Of a stretch of 64,000 nucleotides of DNA, positions 26,844 through 34,684 are shown one piece after another; positions within the stretch are counted from its first letter, which is position 1, and the number at the start of each line of letters is the position of its first letter. The stretch covers positions 1,488,001 to 1,552,000 of the forward strand of contig NC_007954.1 in assembly GCF_000013765.1 (NCBI RefSeq). The letters run 5' to 3'. A program made the translations under genes and the position numbers. The notes beneath the pieces are model-generated. The model saw only the letters and a list, made by a program, of their open reading frames with translations. It was not told the origin of the DNA and did no database searches. The DNA comes from Shewanella denitrificans OS217. GTDB taxonomy: Bacteria > Pseudomonadota > Gammaproteobacteria > Enterobacterales > Shewanellaceae.

Positions 26844-27908
26844 ATGTGGAAAGAGTTAGTCGAGTCTATTTCTAATGATATGGATAATGTTGATGAGTGT
26901 TTCCGTCCTACGCACTTTTGGCGAATGGGGGCAGAGTATTTACAACAAGATTTGGATACTTATGGCATCACCAAGTTCAGATCATTACCTAGTACATTAG
27001 GTTATTTTGTACCGACATATTTATTCAATGGCATGATCACAGAGCCGAAAAAGTATGCTGAGCTTGCTAGCCGCTGCCAAGATATTGTTGTTACGCCTAA
27101 AGCTAAACTCTTTATGACAGATTTTCTTTCTGGTGAAAGTCAAGCCAGGGCAGACTTTAGGGTCTATCTTGCGAGTCAATCAAATCGTGCACCTTACACT
27201 GAACACTTTTCGGAATCTAAAGTGGGTGAACCGGTAGAGCATTTTGAATTCGAAGGGCGCAACTACAGCCGATCAAGTTTAAATTATTTGTTAGGGATAA
27301 ATTTTTTAAAACAGCACATCTCTGATTTATCGGTAAAAACAGTGGTTGAAATTGGTGGTGGTTTTGGTTCATTAGGTGAAATTTTATTAAGTGATGAGCG
27401 TAATGACACTTTTTATATTAATGTAGATATTCCTCCTACATGCATATTTTCAACTTTTTATCTTCAGTCCGTTTTTGGCCAGAGTCATGTTGCGGACTAT
27501 AGTGTGCTATCAAAACAAGCTTTGGTTATTGATGACCTTAGAAGCAAGCATAAAGCCGCCATTATGTGTCCATGGCAATTGCCTAGCTTGGAAGGAAAGA
27601 TCGATTTATTCGTTAATTTTATCTCTTTTCAAGAAATGGAGCCTGATATAGTTGAGAATTATTTGAGCGAAATAGACAGGTTACAAAGTACTTACATACT
27701 CTTAAGAAACTTGAGGGAAGGAAAGCAGCTTGCGCACGATGATTCACAGGTCGGTGTTAAAAAAGCAATAAAATCAGATGACTATGATAAGTTCTTACCT
27801 GATTATGAGTTGCTGGCAACCAATGTGCTGCCTTTTGGCTATCAAACCATAGATGGATTTCACTCAGAGCTACGCCTTTATCGGCGTAAACAACCTAAAC
27901 TCGGATGA
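26844..27908 (+). CDS. Putative sugar O-methyltransferase (NanM-type)
   Basis: 354 residues. The SAM-binding motif VVEIGGGFGSLGEILLSDE is near residue 170, followed by INVDIPPTCIFSTFYL. The overall architecture resembles the putative sugar O-methyltransferases (methyltran_NanM) associated with nonulosonic acid loci. The ATG has AAGGAAACC upstream. It is separated from the WbqC-like gene by 82 nt but points the same way, and it is the last gene of the island. It would be the second methyltransferase there, suggesting an O-methylated glycan. Confidence 0.75.
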   Translation: MWKELVESISNDMDNVDECFRPTHFWRMGAEYLQQDLDTYGITKFRSLPSTLGYFVPTYLFNGMITEPKKYAELASRCQDIVVTPKAKLFMTDFLSGESQARADFRVYLASQSNRAPYTEHFSESKVGEPVEHFEFEGRNYSRSSLNYLLGINFLKQHISDLSVKTVVEIGGGFGSLGEILLSDERNDTFYINVDIPPTCIFSTFYLQSVFGQSHVADYSVLSKQALVIDDLRSKHKAAIMCPWQLPSLEGKIDLFVNFISFQEMEPDIVENYLSEIDRLQSTYILLRNLREGKQLAHDDSQVGVKKAIKSDDYDKFLPDYELLATNVLPFGYQTIDGFHSELRLYRRKQPKLG

Positions 27909-28325
27909 AAATATGAATAAATATCATTAAAATAGTAAAAAATCCAAATATTTACATTCAAACTTAAACTTTGCGCTGACAACAAGAATAACTCAGTTAG
28001 CGGTGCAAAGAACTATTTGATATGTATTTATTATCCAGAGGAGAAGTTAAGTAACAATTAGCCATCTTAATTGCTTAACATCGCACACTCTAGGTTTTTC
28101 CAATTCAATACTTGTTCAGCTAAGATGTTAGATAATGATTATAGAATAATATAGATGATTGGTTTGATTTCACAAAGAGAAGTAAGATGTTTACATTTGC
28201 TTGAAAAATCTACATGAACTGAATATTTCTGATTTAAATTCAAGTGCTGCGGCAGTGCTTATTATCGAATGTAATGTCCCGTTTTATATTCGATAATAGC
28301 TTAGGGTATTTTAATTTAGTAAGAA
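27909..28325. other. Intergenic region between the glycosylation island and tRNA-Arg
   Basis: 417 nt, AT-rich. I see no open frame with a ribosome site, no clear terminator and no repeat. It marks the right border of the island, next to a tRNA gene; no attachment-site duplication or integrase was found. Confidence 0.5.
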
Positions 28326-28402
28326 TGGTGTCCCAGGCAGGATTCGAACCTGCGACCTATCCCTTAGGAGGGGATTGCGCTATCCAGCTGTGCCACTGGG
28401 AC
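28326..28402 (-). tRNA. tRNA-Arg (anticodon CCT)
   Basis: On the minus strand a 77-nt cloverleaf can be drawn: acceptor GTCCCAG / CTGGGAC, anticodon stem ATCCC / GGGAT around loop CTCCTAA, and T arm GCAGG-TTCGAAT-CCTGC. The CCA end is encoded. The anticodon CCT reads AGG (Arg). The D arm (GCAC...GCGC) has one A-C mismatch. Confidence 0.95.
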
Positions 28403-28645
28403 TTTGGAGGCCATTATATAAAAATATCAGCAAAAAGATACGAGCTTTAAGCAAAAAAAGTGATAACTGATTAAAACTTAAGCTCAATGTGGTTTTGATA
28501 TCTCGATTGACAGCTTATCTGAGATTTTTGTTGTTTAATAGTTATCAAACTAGCCATGCATACACATTACTGTGAACATGGCTATTGTGAAGGCGCATTT
28601 GCTCAGGGCTAATGATTAGCGCCTTAGATTATGGCCAGCGTAAGG

Positions 28646-29860
28646 CTATAGTTTAAGGGCAATATCTTGTAGCTGAATATTATCAGCAGCGCCCATGCCA
28701 ACTATGGCCGCAGTGGCTGTGTCTTCCGACACTTGATCAATAGTGATACTGGTTTGGCTCTGGGTTGCTATGGTTCTCATGTTGTTGAGCCTGTCAGGGA
28801 TGTTCTGCTGCAGGATAATTTGAAATTTATCACCGGTTTGCACACCATTTTTGCGGCCAAGGTTAATAATAATCCTTTCTCCTTGGCGAGCGATGATCTG
28901 CCCCAGTAGCGGGCGGCAACTTAGCTCCTCATCCAGTGACAGGCTACTTTCTTGAAAAAGTTGGATCATGCTTTGTCCATAAGCGGAATCCCAGAAATGC
29001 TGACTACTAGGGGAAACCGTTTCCTGAAGCTCAAATTCCCACGGAGCAGTGTCTGAAAAGGATTTACTCCAGACGATTTCGCCACTGATCCCATGGTACA
29101 AGGTAAGTTTAAAGCTGAATTGCCTAATGGCGGGTTCAGACACAAAGCCTAAATAGGAACTACGGCCTTCTTGCAATGAAATATCTAAAATCTCAGGTTG
29201 GAGTAAGTACTGACTGTCGGTGATTTCACCCAACCATGTCGGGATCCGGTAGCCTTTAAAATTCGATAAAGTATTAGCTTGGTCGAGTTTCTCATTGGCG
29301 TGAATTCGCATAAAGCTATAATTTGATTGAGCATTGATAACATTGCCTAATTTTTGAGATACAGCTTGCTCAAATTTCGCGAGCTGACCATACCTAAGTT
29401 GAGATCTGTCGGCGATTAATGCCTGTGGCAAGATGATGGCGGCTTTTAAGGTTTGCTTTTGACACTGGGCATTGGTTTCTTGATCTGAAAGCTCAAGGGC
29501 TAGCACTACAGTAAGAATATTATTTCTGACTGACTCACTGACCAAGACGATGTTATCGGCTACGCCCATTCTTTGCATAGAGAAAGAATCCTGAGTCAAT
29601 CTGCCTTGTTCTATTTTTTGCTCGCTGTTGAAATTAACCCCTGCTTTTAAGCTAGCGTAATTTAAGGCCTGACTTATGGCATCTTCCCGAGCCTTGTCAA
29701 AATCATCATTTACAATACGGGCTTTGCCAGTGACCTCAATTTGCTCGCTATAAGCTTGAGTGATAAATATCAAACTACAAAGGCTGACTAAGGCAAGAGT
29801 AATATGACGCTTAAGTGGCTTAAGTTTGCGTTGAGAAAAGTTGAATTCCTGTGCTTTCAT
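28646..29860 (-). CDS. flgT: Flagellar H-ring/assembly protein FlgT
   Basis: Periplasmic protein that with FlgO and FlgP builds the outer (H) ring around the LP ring in Vibrio-type polar flagella. 404 residues from the start used here. A signal sequence (LALVSLCSLIFITQAYS) leads to a mature N-terminus EQIEVTGKARIVNDDFDKAR, typical of FlgT. The C-terminal part (IIARQGERIIINLGRKNGVQ) fits the family's last domain. The start at 29860 has GAGG 7 nt upstream; an ATG at 29917 would add 19 residues without a ribosome site. A sigma-54 element lies ~180 nt upstream. Confidence 0.87.
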   Translation of the reverse strand: MKAQEFNFSQRKLKPLKRHITLALVSLCSLIFITQAYSEQIEVTGKARIVNDDFDKAREDAISQALNYASLKAGVNFNSEQKIEQGRLTQDSFSMQRMGVADNIVLVSESVRNNILTVVLALELSDQETNAQCQKQTLKAAIILPQALIADRSQLRYGQLAKFEQAVSQKLGNVINAQSNYSFMRIHANEKLDQANTLSNFKGYRIPTWLGEITDSQYLLQPEILDISLQEGRSSYLGFVSEPAIRQFSFKLTLYHGISGEIVWSKSFSDTAPWEFELQETVSPSSQHFWDSAYGQSMIQLFQESSLSLDEELSCRPLLGQIIARQGERIIINLGRKNGVQTGDKFQIILQQNIPDRLNNMRTIATQSQTSITIDQVSEDTATAAIVGMGAADNIQLQDIALKL

Positions 29861-30039
29861 GTTGAAGCCTCGTGCATGACCATTAATGTGTATTGCTGCT
29901 GTGTATGCTTGCTGCATAAATATTGCATCATGAATACTTTAGGCACTTAAATGTAAAATGAATAGCAGACTAGCCGTTCAGTTTTAGCGCTAAGCATTAT
30001 GACGAAATAGTGACTCTTAATGCAGCTTAAGTATCTTAC

Positions 30040-30057
30040 AAGCAATTTTTACGCCAA
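30040..30057 (-). promoter_or_regulatory. Sigma-54 promoter element for flgT
   Basis: Minus strand reads TTGGCGTAAAAATTGCTT: GG-N10-GC spacing and near-consensus -24 and -12 boxes, about 180 nt before the chosen flgT start. Confidence 0.75.
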
Positions 30058-30111
30058 AAAAATATTTTCCCTGTTCACGTTAGAGGCTAACGGCTTCACT
30101 CATCTTATCCA

Positions 30112-30138
30112 TAAAGATCGGCCTACTTGAGCCGATAA
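30112..30138 (+). promoter_or_regulatory. Sigma-28 (FliA) promoter element upstream of flgO
   Basis: TAAAG at 30112-30116 and GCCGATAA at 30131-30138 are separated by exactly 14 nt, a perfect match to the TAAAG-N14-GCCGATAA flagellar sigma-28 consensus. It points to flgO, whose start is 266 nt downstream. Confidence 0.72.
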
Positions 30139-30311
30139 AGAGTCAATATCATAGAAGTTAACACTCACATTCTAGGCTAACTATAGCAAGAGCCGATATC
30201 AGATAGCTTAATCCAGATGTAAGCTAGATTAGAGTTCATATTCAATGACCCTAAGTATTAGGTTCTGTTACTGGGTTGAGTTAGATTGTTTTTTCTAGCC
30301 AACAAGTTATT

Positions 30312-30329
30312 TTGGCTTGAAAATTGCTT
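30312..30329 (+). promoter_or_regulatory. Sigma-54 promoter element for flgOP
   Basis: TTGGCTTGAAAATTGCTT with GG-N10-GC spacing, 75 nt before the flgO start. The Vibrio flgOP operon is known to be sigma-54 dependent. Confidence 0.78.
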
Positions 30330-30403
30330 GTTAAAATTAGTTTTTAGGCATATGTCTAAATTTTGCCGTTTGACTCAATGTCACTGAGATAAAGGGCAGG
30401 GCA

Positions 30404-31117
30404 ATGAATACTCGTGTCATCCAAAGGAATTTGCTAATGCAAAAATTTACCGTGGTAACCATCATCTTGTTTTTAGGAGCCTGCGCGCGCCAACCGGCAG
30501 ATCTCTCATTTAACAATCAGGGCCATGTTGTGAATCCAAACAATACAGAGCCGGTTGCCAAATTGAAGCTTTCCTATGACATCAATGAAGCTGGGTTGTC
30601 ACCTAAGGGGCAAGTCAATGTGCTTGCTGAGAAGTTAGTGAATGAGCTTGTGGTACATAATGATGCGCTCAGAGCGGATCAGCCCCTACTTGTGACTACA
30701 CCTGTGATGCTTAATAGTTTCGATAATACTAATGATCTTGGATTGCAATTACAGCAAGGCATGATTGCAGCATTTCATGCCCATGAATTTAACCTGGTGG
30801 ATATGAATGTGGCTGAATCACTAAGATCCACTCAGCAAGGAGAATTTATATTGAGCCGGGACTGGCAACACCTACCTTCAGACTTACCAGTGTCACATGT
30901 GGTGGTATCGAGCATGAGTTTTACGCCAGAAGGATTAGTGGTGAATGCCAGAGTTGTGGATGTGAGTAATAATCGCGTCGTTTCAGCGGCGCAATCTTTT
31001 GCGTCGAATGTGACACTGTCTGGGTATTTGGTGCCATCGAATAAAATTATCTCCCGCGATGGCGTGCTCTATCGTCATGAAACAGAAGGTAAAGAAAGCT
31101 TAGGGGTGAGGAAATAA
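30404..31117 (+). CDS. flgO: Flagellar outer-membrane lipoprotein FlgO
   Basis: H-ring associated outer-membrane protein of polar flagella. It has 237 residues with a lipoprotein signal ending ILFLGAC (Cys about residue 27). The mature part has the FlgO domain: LAEKLVNELVVHNDALRADQ, then LLVTTPVMLNSFDNTNDLG and QGMIAAFHAHEFNLVD. The ATG at 30404 has AAAGGGCAGG upstream. An in-frame ATG at 30437 with AAAGG nearby would give a shorter, equally plausible lipoprotein signal. flgP follows 2 nt after the stop. Confidence 0.9.
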   Translation: MNTRVIQRNLLMQKFTVVTIILFLGACARQPADLSFNNQGHVVNPNNTEPVAKLKLSYDINEAGLSPKGQVNVLAEKLVNELVVHNDALRADQPLLVTTPVMLNSFDNTNDLGLQLQQGMIAAFHAHEFNLVDMNVAESLRSTQQGEFILSRDWQHLPSDLPVSHVVVSSMSFTPEGLVVNARVVDVSNNRVVSAAQSFASNVTLSGYLVPSNKIISRDGVLYRHETEGKESLGVRK

Positions 31118-31119
31118 CC

Positions 31120-31566
31120 ATGAGATTAACTATTTTGCTTGTCTGCGTTTTATTATCCGCTTGTTCTTCTGGTGACAGGTATGTTCAATGGGAAACTGAA
31201 GCCCCATCAAACTTTCCTAAATTGACTGCCATTGGCTATGCGCCACTGGCAACTCAGCCCTCAGATAGTCAAGCTCACAGAGTGCTAATGGCAATGCAAG
31301 CATCTAAAGTCGTGGCATATCGTGAATTAGCTGAGCAAGTGTACGGTCAAAAGATCACCGCGAACTCAAGTGTGAGTGATTGGTTGCTAACAGATGATAA
31401 TGTAAAGGCCAATGTCTCTGGATTAATCCGTGGTGCTAAGGTGGTGAAAAGTTATCCGTCTGGCGAGCATTACGTCACTGAATTGGAGCTAGACTTCTCT
31501 CTTGTTTGGGCGTTATACGAACAGCAAAATCGCCCTAAAAAAGTGAAAGATGTTACCTACTTTTAG
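31120..31566 (+). CDS. flgP: Flagellar outer-membrane lipoprotein FlgP
   Basis: 148-residue LPP20-type lipoprotein of the flagellar H ring. The signal MRLTILLVCVLLSACSSG has a clear LSAC lipobox. The mature part shows LTAIGYAPLATQPSDSQAHR, then MQASKVVAYRELAEQVYGQ and IRGAKVVKSYPSGEHYVTEL, typical of FlgP. It is translationally close to flgO (2-nt gap), and a strong terminator follows the stop. Confidence 0.92.
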   Translation: MRLTILLVCVLLSACSSGDRYVQWETEAPSNFPKLTAIGYAPLATQPSDSQAHRVLMAMQASKVVAYRELAEQVYGQKITANSSVSDWLLTDDNVKANVSGLIRGAKVVKSYPSGEHYVTELELDFSLVWALYEQQNRPKKVKDVTYF

Positions 31567-31585
31567 GTCTACAACAATTGATAAA

Positions 31586-31612
31586 TAAAAAAGCCGCTGA
31601 TGCGGCTTTTTT
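31586..31612 (+). terminator. Terminator after flgP
   Basis: Stem AAAAAGCCGC / GCGGCTTTTT with a short TGAT loop, flanked by A and T runs, so it can also serve the convergent flgMN side. Confidence 0.9.
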
Positions 31613-31637
31613 ATTATTTATTGGTTCAAAGTAACCG

Positions 31638-32063
31638 TTAAGCTTTGTACCCATCGCCGAGACTGGAAATAGTGGAAGTCTTGCCTTTATCATTATAAGT
31701 TAGGCTTGTTGCATTACGACTGACTTGTAGCGCTTGAGAGAAACGATTTAGGCTGGCAATATTGAGCTCAATTAGGCTGGCATTTTGCTTGTTATTATCT
31801 TGGCACTCTTTGAGTAATGCTTTAGTTTGAGCCACTTTTTCTATTAGGCTTGCTTCAGTGCTTAGTAATTTATTTTCTGAGTGGTTTGCCAGTTTAGTGT
31901 CATTCATCTGCAATTCGTTTAAACACTGAAGTTTATCTTTCGCCAAGTTCATGAGTAAATCGGCATCACGTTGGTGCAATGCTTGAGTTTCCTCGGCTAT
32001 CAGTGTTTTTAACTTAGCAAGAATACCAAGCTGATAAGCTAGCAGTTTGAGAAGTTCAGTCAT
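31638..32063 (-). CDS. flgN: Flagellar chaperone FlgN
   Basis: Export chaperone for the hook-filament junction proteins FlgK and FlgL, both encoded further right. 141 residues, mostly predicted amphipathic helices (LKTLIAEETQALHQRDADLL, LIEKVAQTKALLKECQ), with the FlgN-type C-terminus (SRNATSLTYNDKGKT). It lies downstream of flgM on the same strand, 106 nt away, and is probably co-transcribed from the sigma-28 promoter. Confidence 0.87.
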   Translation of the reverse strand: MTELLKLLAYQLGILAKLKTLIAEETQALHQRDADLLMNLAKDKLQCLNELQMNDTKLANHSENKLLSTEASLIEKVAQTKALLKECQDNNKQNASLIELNIASLNRFSQALQVSRNATSLTYNDKGKTSTISSLGDGYKA

Positions 32064-32169
32064 AGGTTACTCAATATGTGTCACTTTGAAAAGTAAGGTA
32101 ATAAGAGTAACAATTAGCATCCGAACTTAAGCAAAACAGCTAATCTAATGTGCTTAAGCATGACTAATC

Positions 32170-32493
32170 TTACTCGACATCAAGCCCCAGCTCACTGAGC
32201 TCGGCCTCAAAACTGGCAATATTGGCTGCCAATTTTTCTGGGTCAACAGTATAACGACCTTCTGAAATCGCTAATTTGATTTCAGCTACCTTTTTTTGAT
32301 CAACTTCAGGTATGGAAGACATTTTAGCTTGCGCACTTTGAAGTTGCTGAGCTTGTGAGGTGATACTCACTGAGTCTGTTTTTACATTCGAGGTGCTTGG
32401 CTTGGCCGCAGTTTCAGAGGCTTTAGCAGCCATATCCCTATTGGATCTTAACTGTGTTGTGCTTGTATTTAGCTTGTTAATATCAATTGCCAT
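32170..32493 (-). CDS. flgM: Anti-sigma-28 factor FlgM
   Basis: Binds and inhibits FliA until it is exported through the finished hook. 107 residues. The N-terminus MAIDINKLNTSTTQLRSN is typical, and the sigma-binding C-terminal half contains DSVSITSQAQQLQSAQAKM and VAEIKLAISEGRYTVDPEKL. A sigma-28 element lies directly upstream, giving the known negative feedback arrangement. Confidence 0.93.
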   Translation of the reverse strand: MAIDINKLNTSTTQLRSNRDMAAKASETAAKPSTSNVKTDSVSITSQAQQLQSAQAKMSSIPEVDQKKVAEIKLAISEGRYTVDPEKLAANIASFEAELSELGLDVE

Positions 32494-32532
32494 GGTAGGC
32501 TCCAGCGTGAATAAGTCAATTTCTCTAACAGG

Positions 32533-32559
32533 GTATCGGCCGTTAAAATGTAAACTGTA
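32533..32559 (-). promoter_or_regulatory. Sigma-28 (FliA) promoter element for flgM
   Basis: Minus strand reads TACAGTTT-N11-GCCGATAC, against consensus TAAAGTTT-N11-GCCGATAA. It lies in the 73-nt gap between flgA and flgM, 40 nt before the flgM start. Confidence 0.78.
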
Positions 32560-32566
32560 ATCTATT

Positions 32567-33274
32567 TTACATTTTTACTTCAACTTCGCCAATCCCTGTG
32601 ACTTGAGCATCTAACTCTCTGTTCGAAATGCTGTTCTTCACCCTAATAGTATCGCCTTCATTGCCATCATTAAGTGCTTCTCCTGAGGTTTTTATGACAA
32701 TATTTTCAGTTCGGGCAAAAATAGAAACCGGATCTCCCTTACACACAAAGCATAAATTACCACTGAGAATAGGAGCGTCTTTGGCCACCCTTCGCTTTAC
32801 TCTACTGCCAATAATTTGTTCTATCTCAGTAAAGAATTGCCCACGTAAGCTGTATTGATCAACGAAAGCTATATTAAGGCTATCACGAGTAATTAACGCC
32901 CCTGGCGATAACACATTGTCTGCAACGACAACGGGGTACAATATTTCTACTCTGACAGAAATATACACTTGCCAAAGATAATTTAAGCTTGGCGCATGGC
33001 AGCTGAGTTTGACCGTGTTATTTCGGCCTATCTCTCGCTCTGATGCTAACTCTACAACTACGGCTGATGAACACGCCGGTGGAGCGAGGCGACCATCAAT
33101 ATTTTGGGGGGTGATGATCACCTTAGCGTTGCTTGGCGCGTCAATTTTATTAGCAACGGCATCTTTAGCTAATGCTGTTAATGCCGATATTGTAGGGACA
33201 TGGGTGACTTCACTCGATAAAACGGGCAAAGTTTGTAGGGATAATAATAAAGCGATAAAAATTTTTACTTTCAT
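32567..33274 (-). CDS. flgA: Flagellar P-ring assembly chaperone FlgA
   Basis: Periplasmic chaperone for FlgI polymerisation. 235 residues with signal MKVKIFIALLLSLQTLPVLS. It contains the SAF-type region (VVADNVLSPGALITRDSLNI) and the C-terminal FlgA domain (RVAKDAPILSGNLC, then GDTIRVKNSISNRELDAQVT and GIGEVEVKM). It is followed by flgM on the same strand. A candidate sigma-54 element lies about 160 nt upstream. Confidence 0.92.
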   Translation of the reverse strand: MKVKIFIALLLSLQTLPVLSSEVTHVPTISALTALAKDAVANKIDAPSNAKVIITPQNIDGRLAPPACSSAVVVELASEREIGRNNTVKLSCHAPSLNYLWQVYISVRVEILYPVVVADNVLSPGALITRDSLNIAFVDQYSLRGQFFTEIEQIIGSRVKRRVAKDAPILSGNLCFVCKGDPVSIFARTENIVIKTSGEALNDGNEGDTIRVKNSISNRELDAQVTGIGEVEVKM

Positions 33275-33628
33275 AATGAAGAGACTAGCGTGTTTTGCCA
33301 GAATACACCTATACTTTGAATTATTGATGTTGAATGCCTGTTTAACGTGATTGAAATTAAGTCATAAACTTGACGTATTGGTTACTCTTACTAACGTAAA
33401 CATGTATATAATGATAAATTGATGGATAACAAGCAATTTATATGCCGATATATTTGATTGTTCAGGGTTATCTGGCTTAAAAAGCGAGCTTACAGATCCA
33501 CTTCCATAATCTATGCTACAAGTTAATATTGCTATATTTGGCGTTAGCAGCCCATGGGTGTAAACAGCCGAAAATTACAATAACCGTGCCCTTAAGGGGA
33601 TAGCTTTCACAAACAACAAGGCAATGTT
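33275..33628. other. Divergent flgA / cheV region
   Basis: 354 nt. It carries a minus-strand sigma-54 element for flgA at 33431-33448. For cheV no clear flagellar promoter was found; GCCGATAT at 33444 lacks a matching -35. Confidence 0.5.
33431..33448 (-). promoter_or_regulatory. Sigma-54 promoter element for flgA
   Basis: Minus strand reads TCGGCATATAAATTGCTT with GG-N10-GC spacing; only the first T-T of the -24 box is weak. Confidence 0.65.
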
Positions 33629-34549
33629 ATGTCGAGTATTCTTGATTCAGTTAACAAACGCACCCAATTGGTAGGACAGAACAGACTAGAGCTGTTGCTG
33701 TTTAAGCTAAACGGTCGTCAACGCTTTGGAATTAACGTGTTTAAAGTTAAAGAGGTACTACAATGCCCACCTTTAACCTCATTGCCTAAGCTGAATCCTT
33801 TTGTAAAAGGGGTGGCGCACATTAGAGGTTCAACTATTTCCGTTATCGATTTGAGCGCGGCAACAGGTGGACGTCCATTAACAAGCACCAAAGATTGTTT
33901 TATTATTATTTCCGAATACAACCGAAGTATTCAAGGATTTTTAGTGAGCTCAGTTGAGCGTATTATTAACACTAATTGGGCAGATATAATGCCACCCCCT
34001 CAAGGAGCGGGTCGGTATTCCTACTTGACAGCCGTAACCGAAATCGAGGGTGAACTGGTTGAAATTTTGGACGTTGAGAAAATTCTTGATGAAATATCTC
34101 CCGTTAAAACAACCATCAGTGCGGAAGTCAGTGAACAAATCACCTTAGATAAAGAACAGAATTATCACATCATGGTGATTGATGACTCGGCGGTCGCTCG
34201 CAAGCAGATCATTCGCTCTTTAGAGTCGCTTAATTTGCAAATCGATACCGCCAAAGATGGCAGAGAAGCGTTAGAGAAGCTTAAAGCCATTGCCAAGGAA
34301 ATGGATGATGTTTCTAAGGAAATACCGCTAATTATTTCGGATATTGAGATGCCCGAAATGGATGGCTATACCTTAACGGCAGAAATCCGAGATGACCCTA
34401 AGCTTAAGCACATCAAAGTGGTGCTGCATACTTCCTTAAGCGGGGTCTTTAATCAGGCCATGGTGCAAAAAGTAGGGGCAAATGATTTTATTGCCAAATT
34501 TAATCCTGATGAACTGGCTGCTGCGGTGAATAAACATTTAAGCTTGTAA
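33629..34549 (+). CDS. cheV: Chemotaxis coupling protein CheV
   Basis: A CheW-like coupling domain (residues ~15-155: LELLLFKLNGRQRFGINVFK, then GVAHIRGSTISVIDLS) fused to a C-terminal response-regulator receiver (from ~180: IMVIDDSAVARKQIIRS). The phospho-acceptor Asp is in LIISDIEMPEMDGYTL. 306 residues. It couples chemoreceptors to CheA with phosphorylation-dependent adaptation. Its place before cheR and flgB is the arrangement known in Vibrio and Pseudomonas polar-flagellar loci. Confidence 0.95.
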   Translation: MSSILDSVNKRTQLVGQNRLELLLFKLNGRQRFGINVFKVKEVLQCPPLTSLPKLNPFVKGVAHIRGSTISVIDLSAATGGRPLTSTKDCFIIISEYNRSIQGFLVSSVERIINTNWADIMPPPQGAGRYSYLTAVTEIEGELVEILDVEKILDEISPVKTTISAEVSEQITLDKEQNYHIMVIDDSAVARKQIIRSLESLNLQIDTAKDGREALEKLKAIAKEMDDVSKEIPLIISDIEMPEMDGYTLTAEIRDDPKLKHIKVVLHTSLSGVFNQAMVQKVGANDFIAKFNPDELAAAVNKHLSL

Positions 34550-34684
34550 TGCATCCACTTGAAAATGTTGAACCACAAATCTGATTTTGAACTACATTAA
34601 ATAGAAGCGTTTGATAGCGAGTGGCTAACCACAAATCAGTGGTTTATGAGTTTATTTTGGGCTCAAAATGATTAGGAAATGAAT

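Larger units (their letters stand above)
29861..30403. other. Divergent flgT / flgO regulatory region
   Basis: About 540 nt without a convincing gene. It holds a minus-strand sigma-54 element for flgT (30040-30057), a plus-strand sigma-28 element (30112-30138) and a plus-strand sigma-54 element for flgO (30312-30329). A weaker second sigma-28-like -10 (GCCGATAT) lies at 30192-30199. A T run follows at about 30289-30294. Confidence 0.65.

Noticed and set aside
27909..28402. A possible tRNA-associated integration border of the glycosylation island
   Set aside because: No integrase, no duplicated tRNA 3' end and no direct repeats were found on the left side of the island.
28244..28450. A 68-codon frame covering the tRNA gene
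   Set aside because: It is antisense to a clear tRNA-Arg; the translated residues (SQAGFEPATYPLGG) are a typical artefact of reading through a tRNA.
28590..28625. An inverted repeat AAGGCGC / GCGCCTT after flgT
   Set aside because: The loop is 22 nt and no T run follows on the flgT strand, so it does not qualify as a terminator.
34571..34637. A repeated 11-mer AACCACAAATC between cheV and cheR
   Set aside because: Only two copies, 56 nt apart, with no wider symmetry or known motif; chance is a sufficient explanation.
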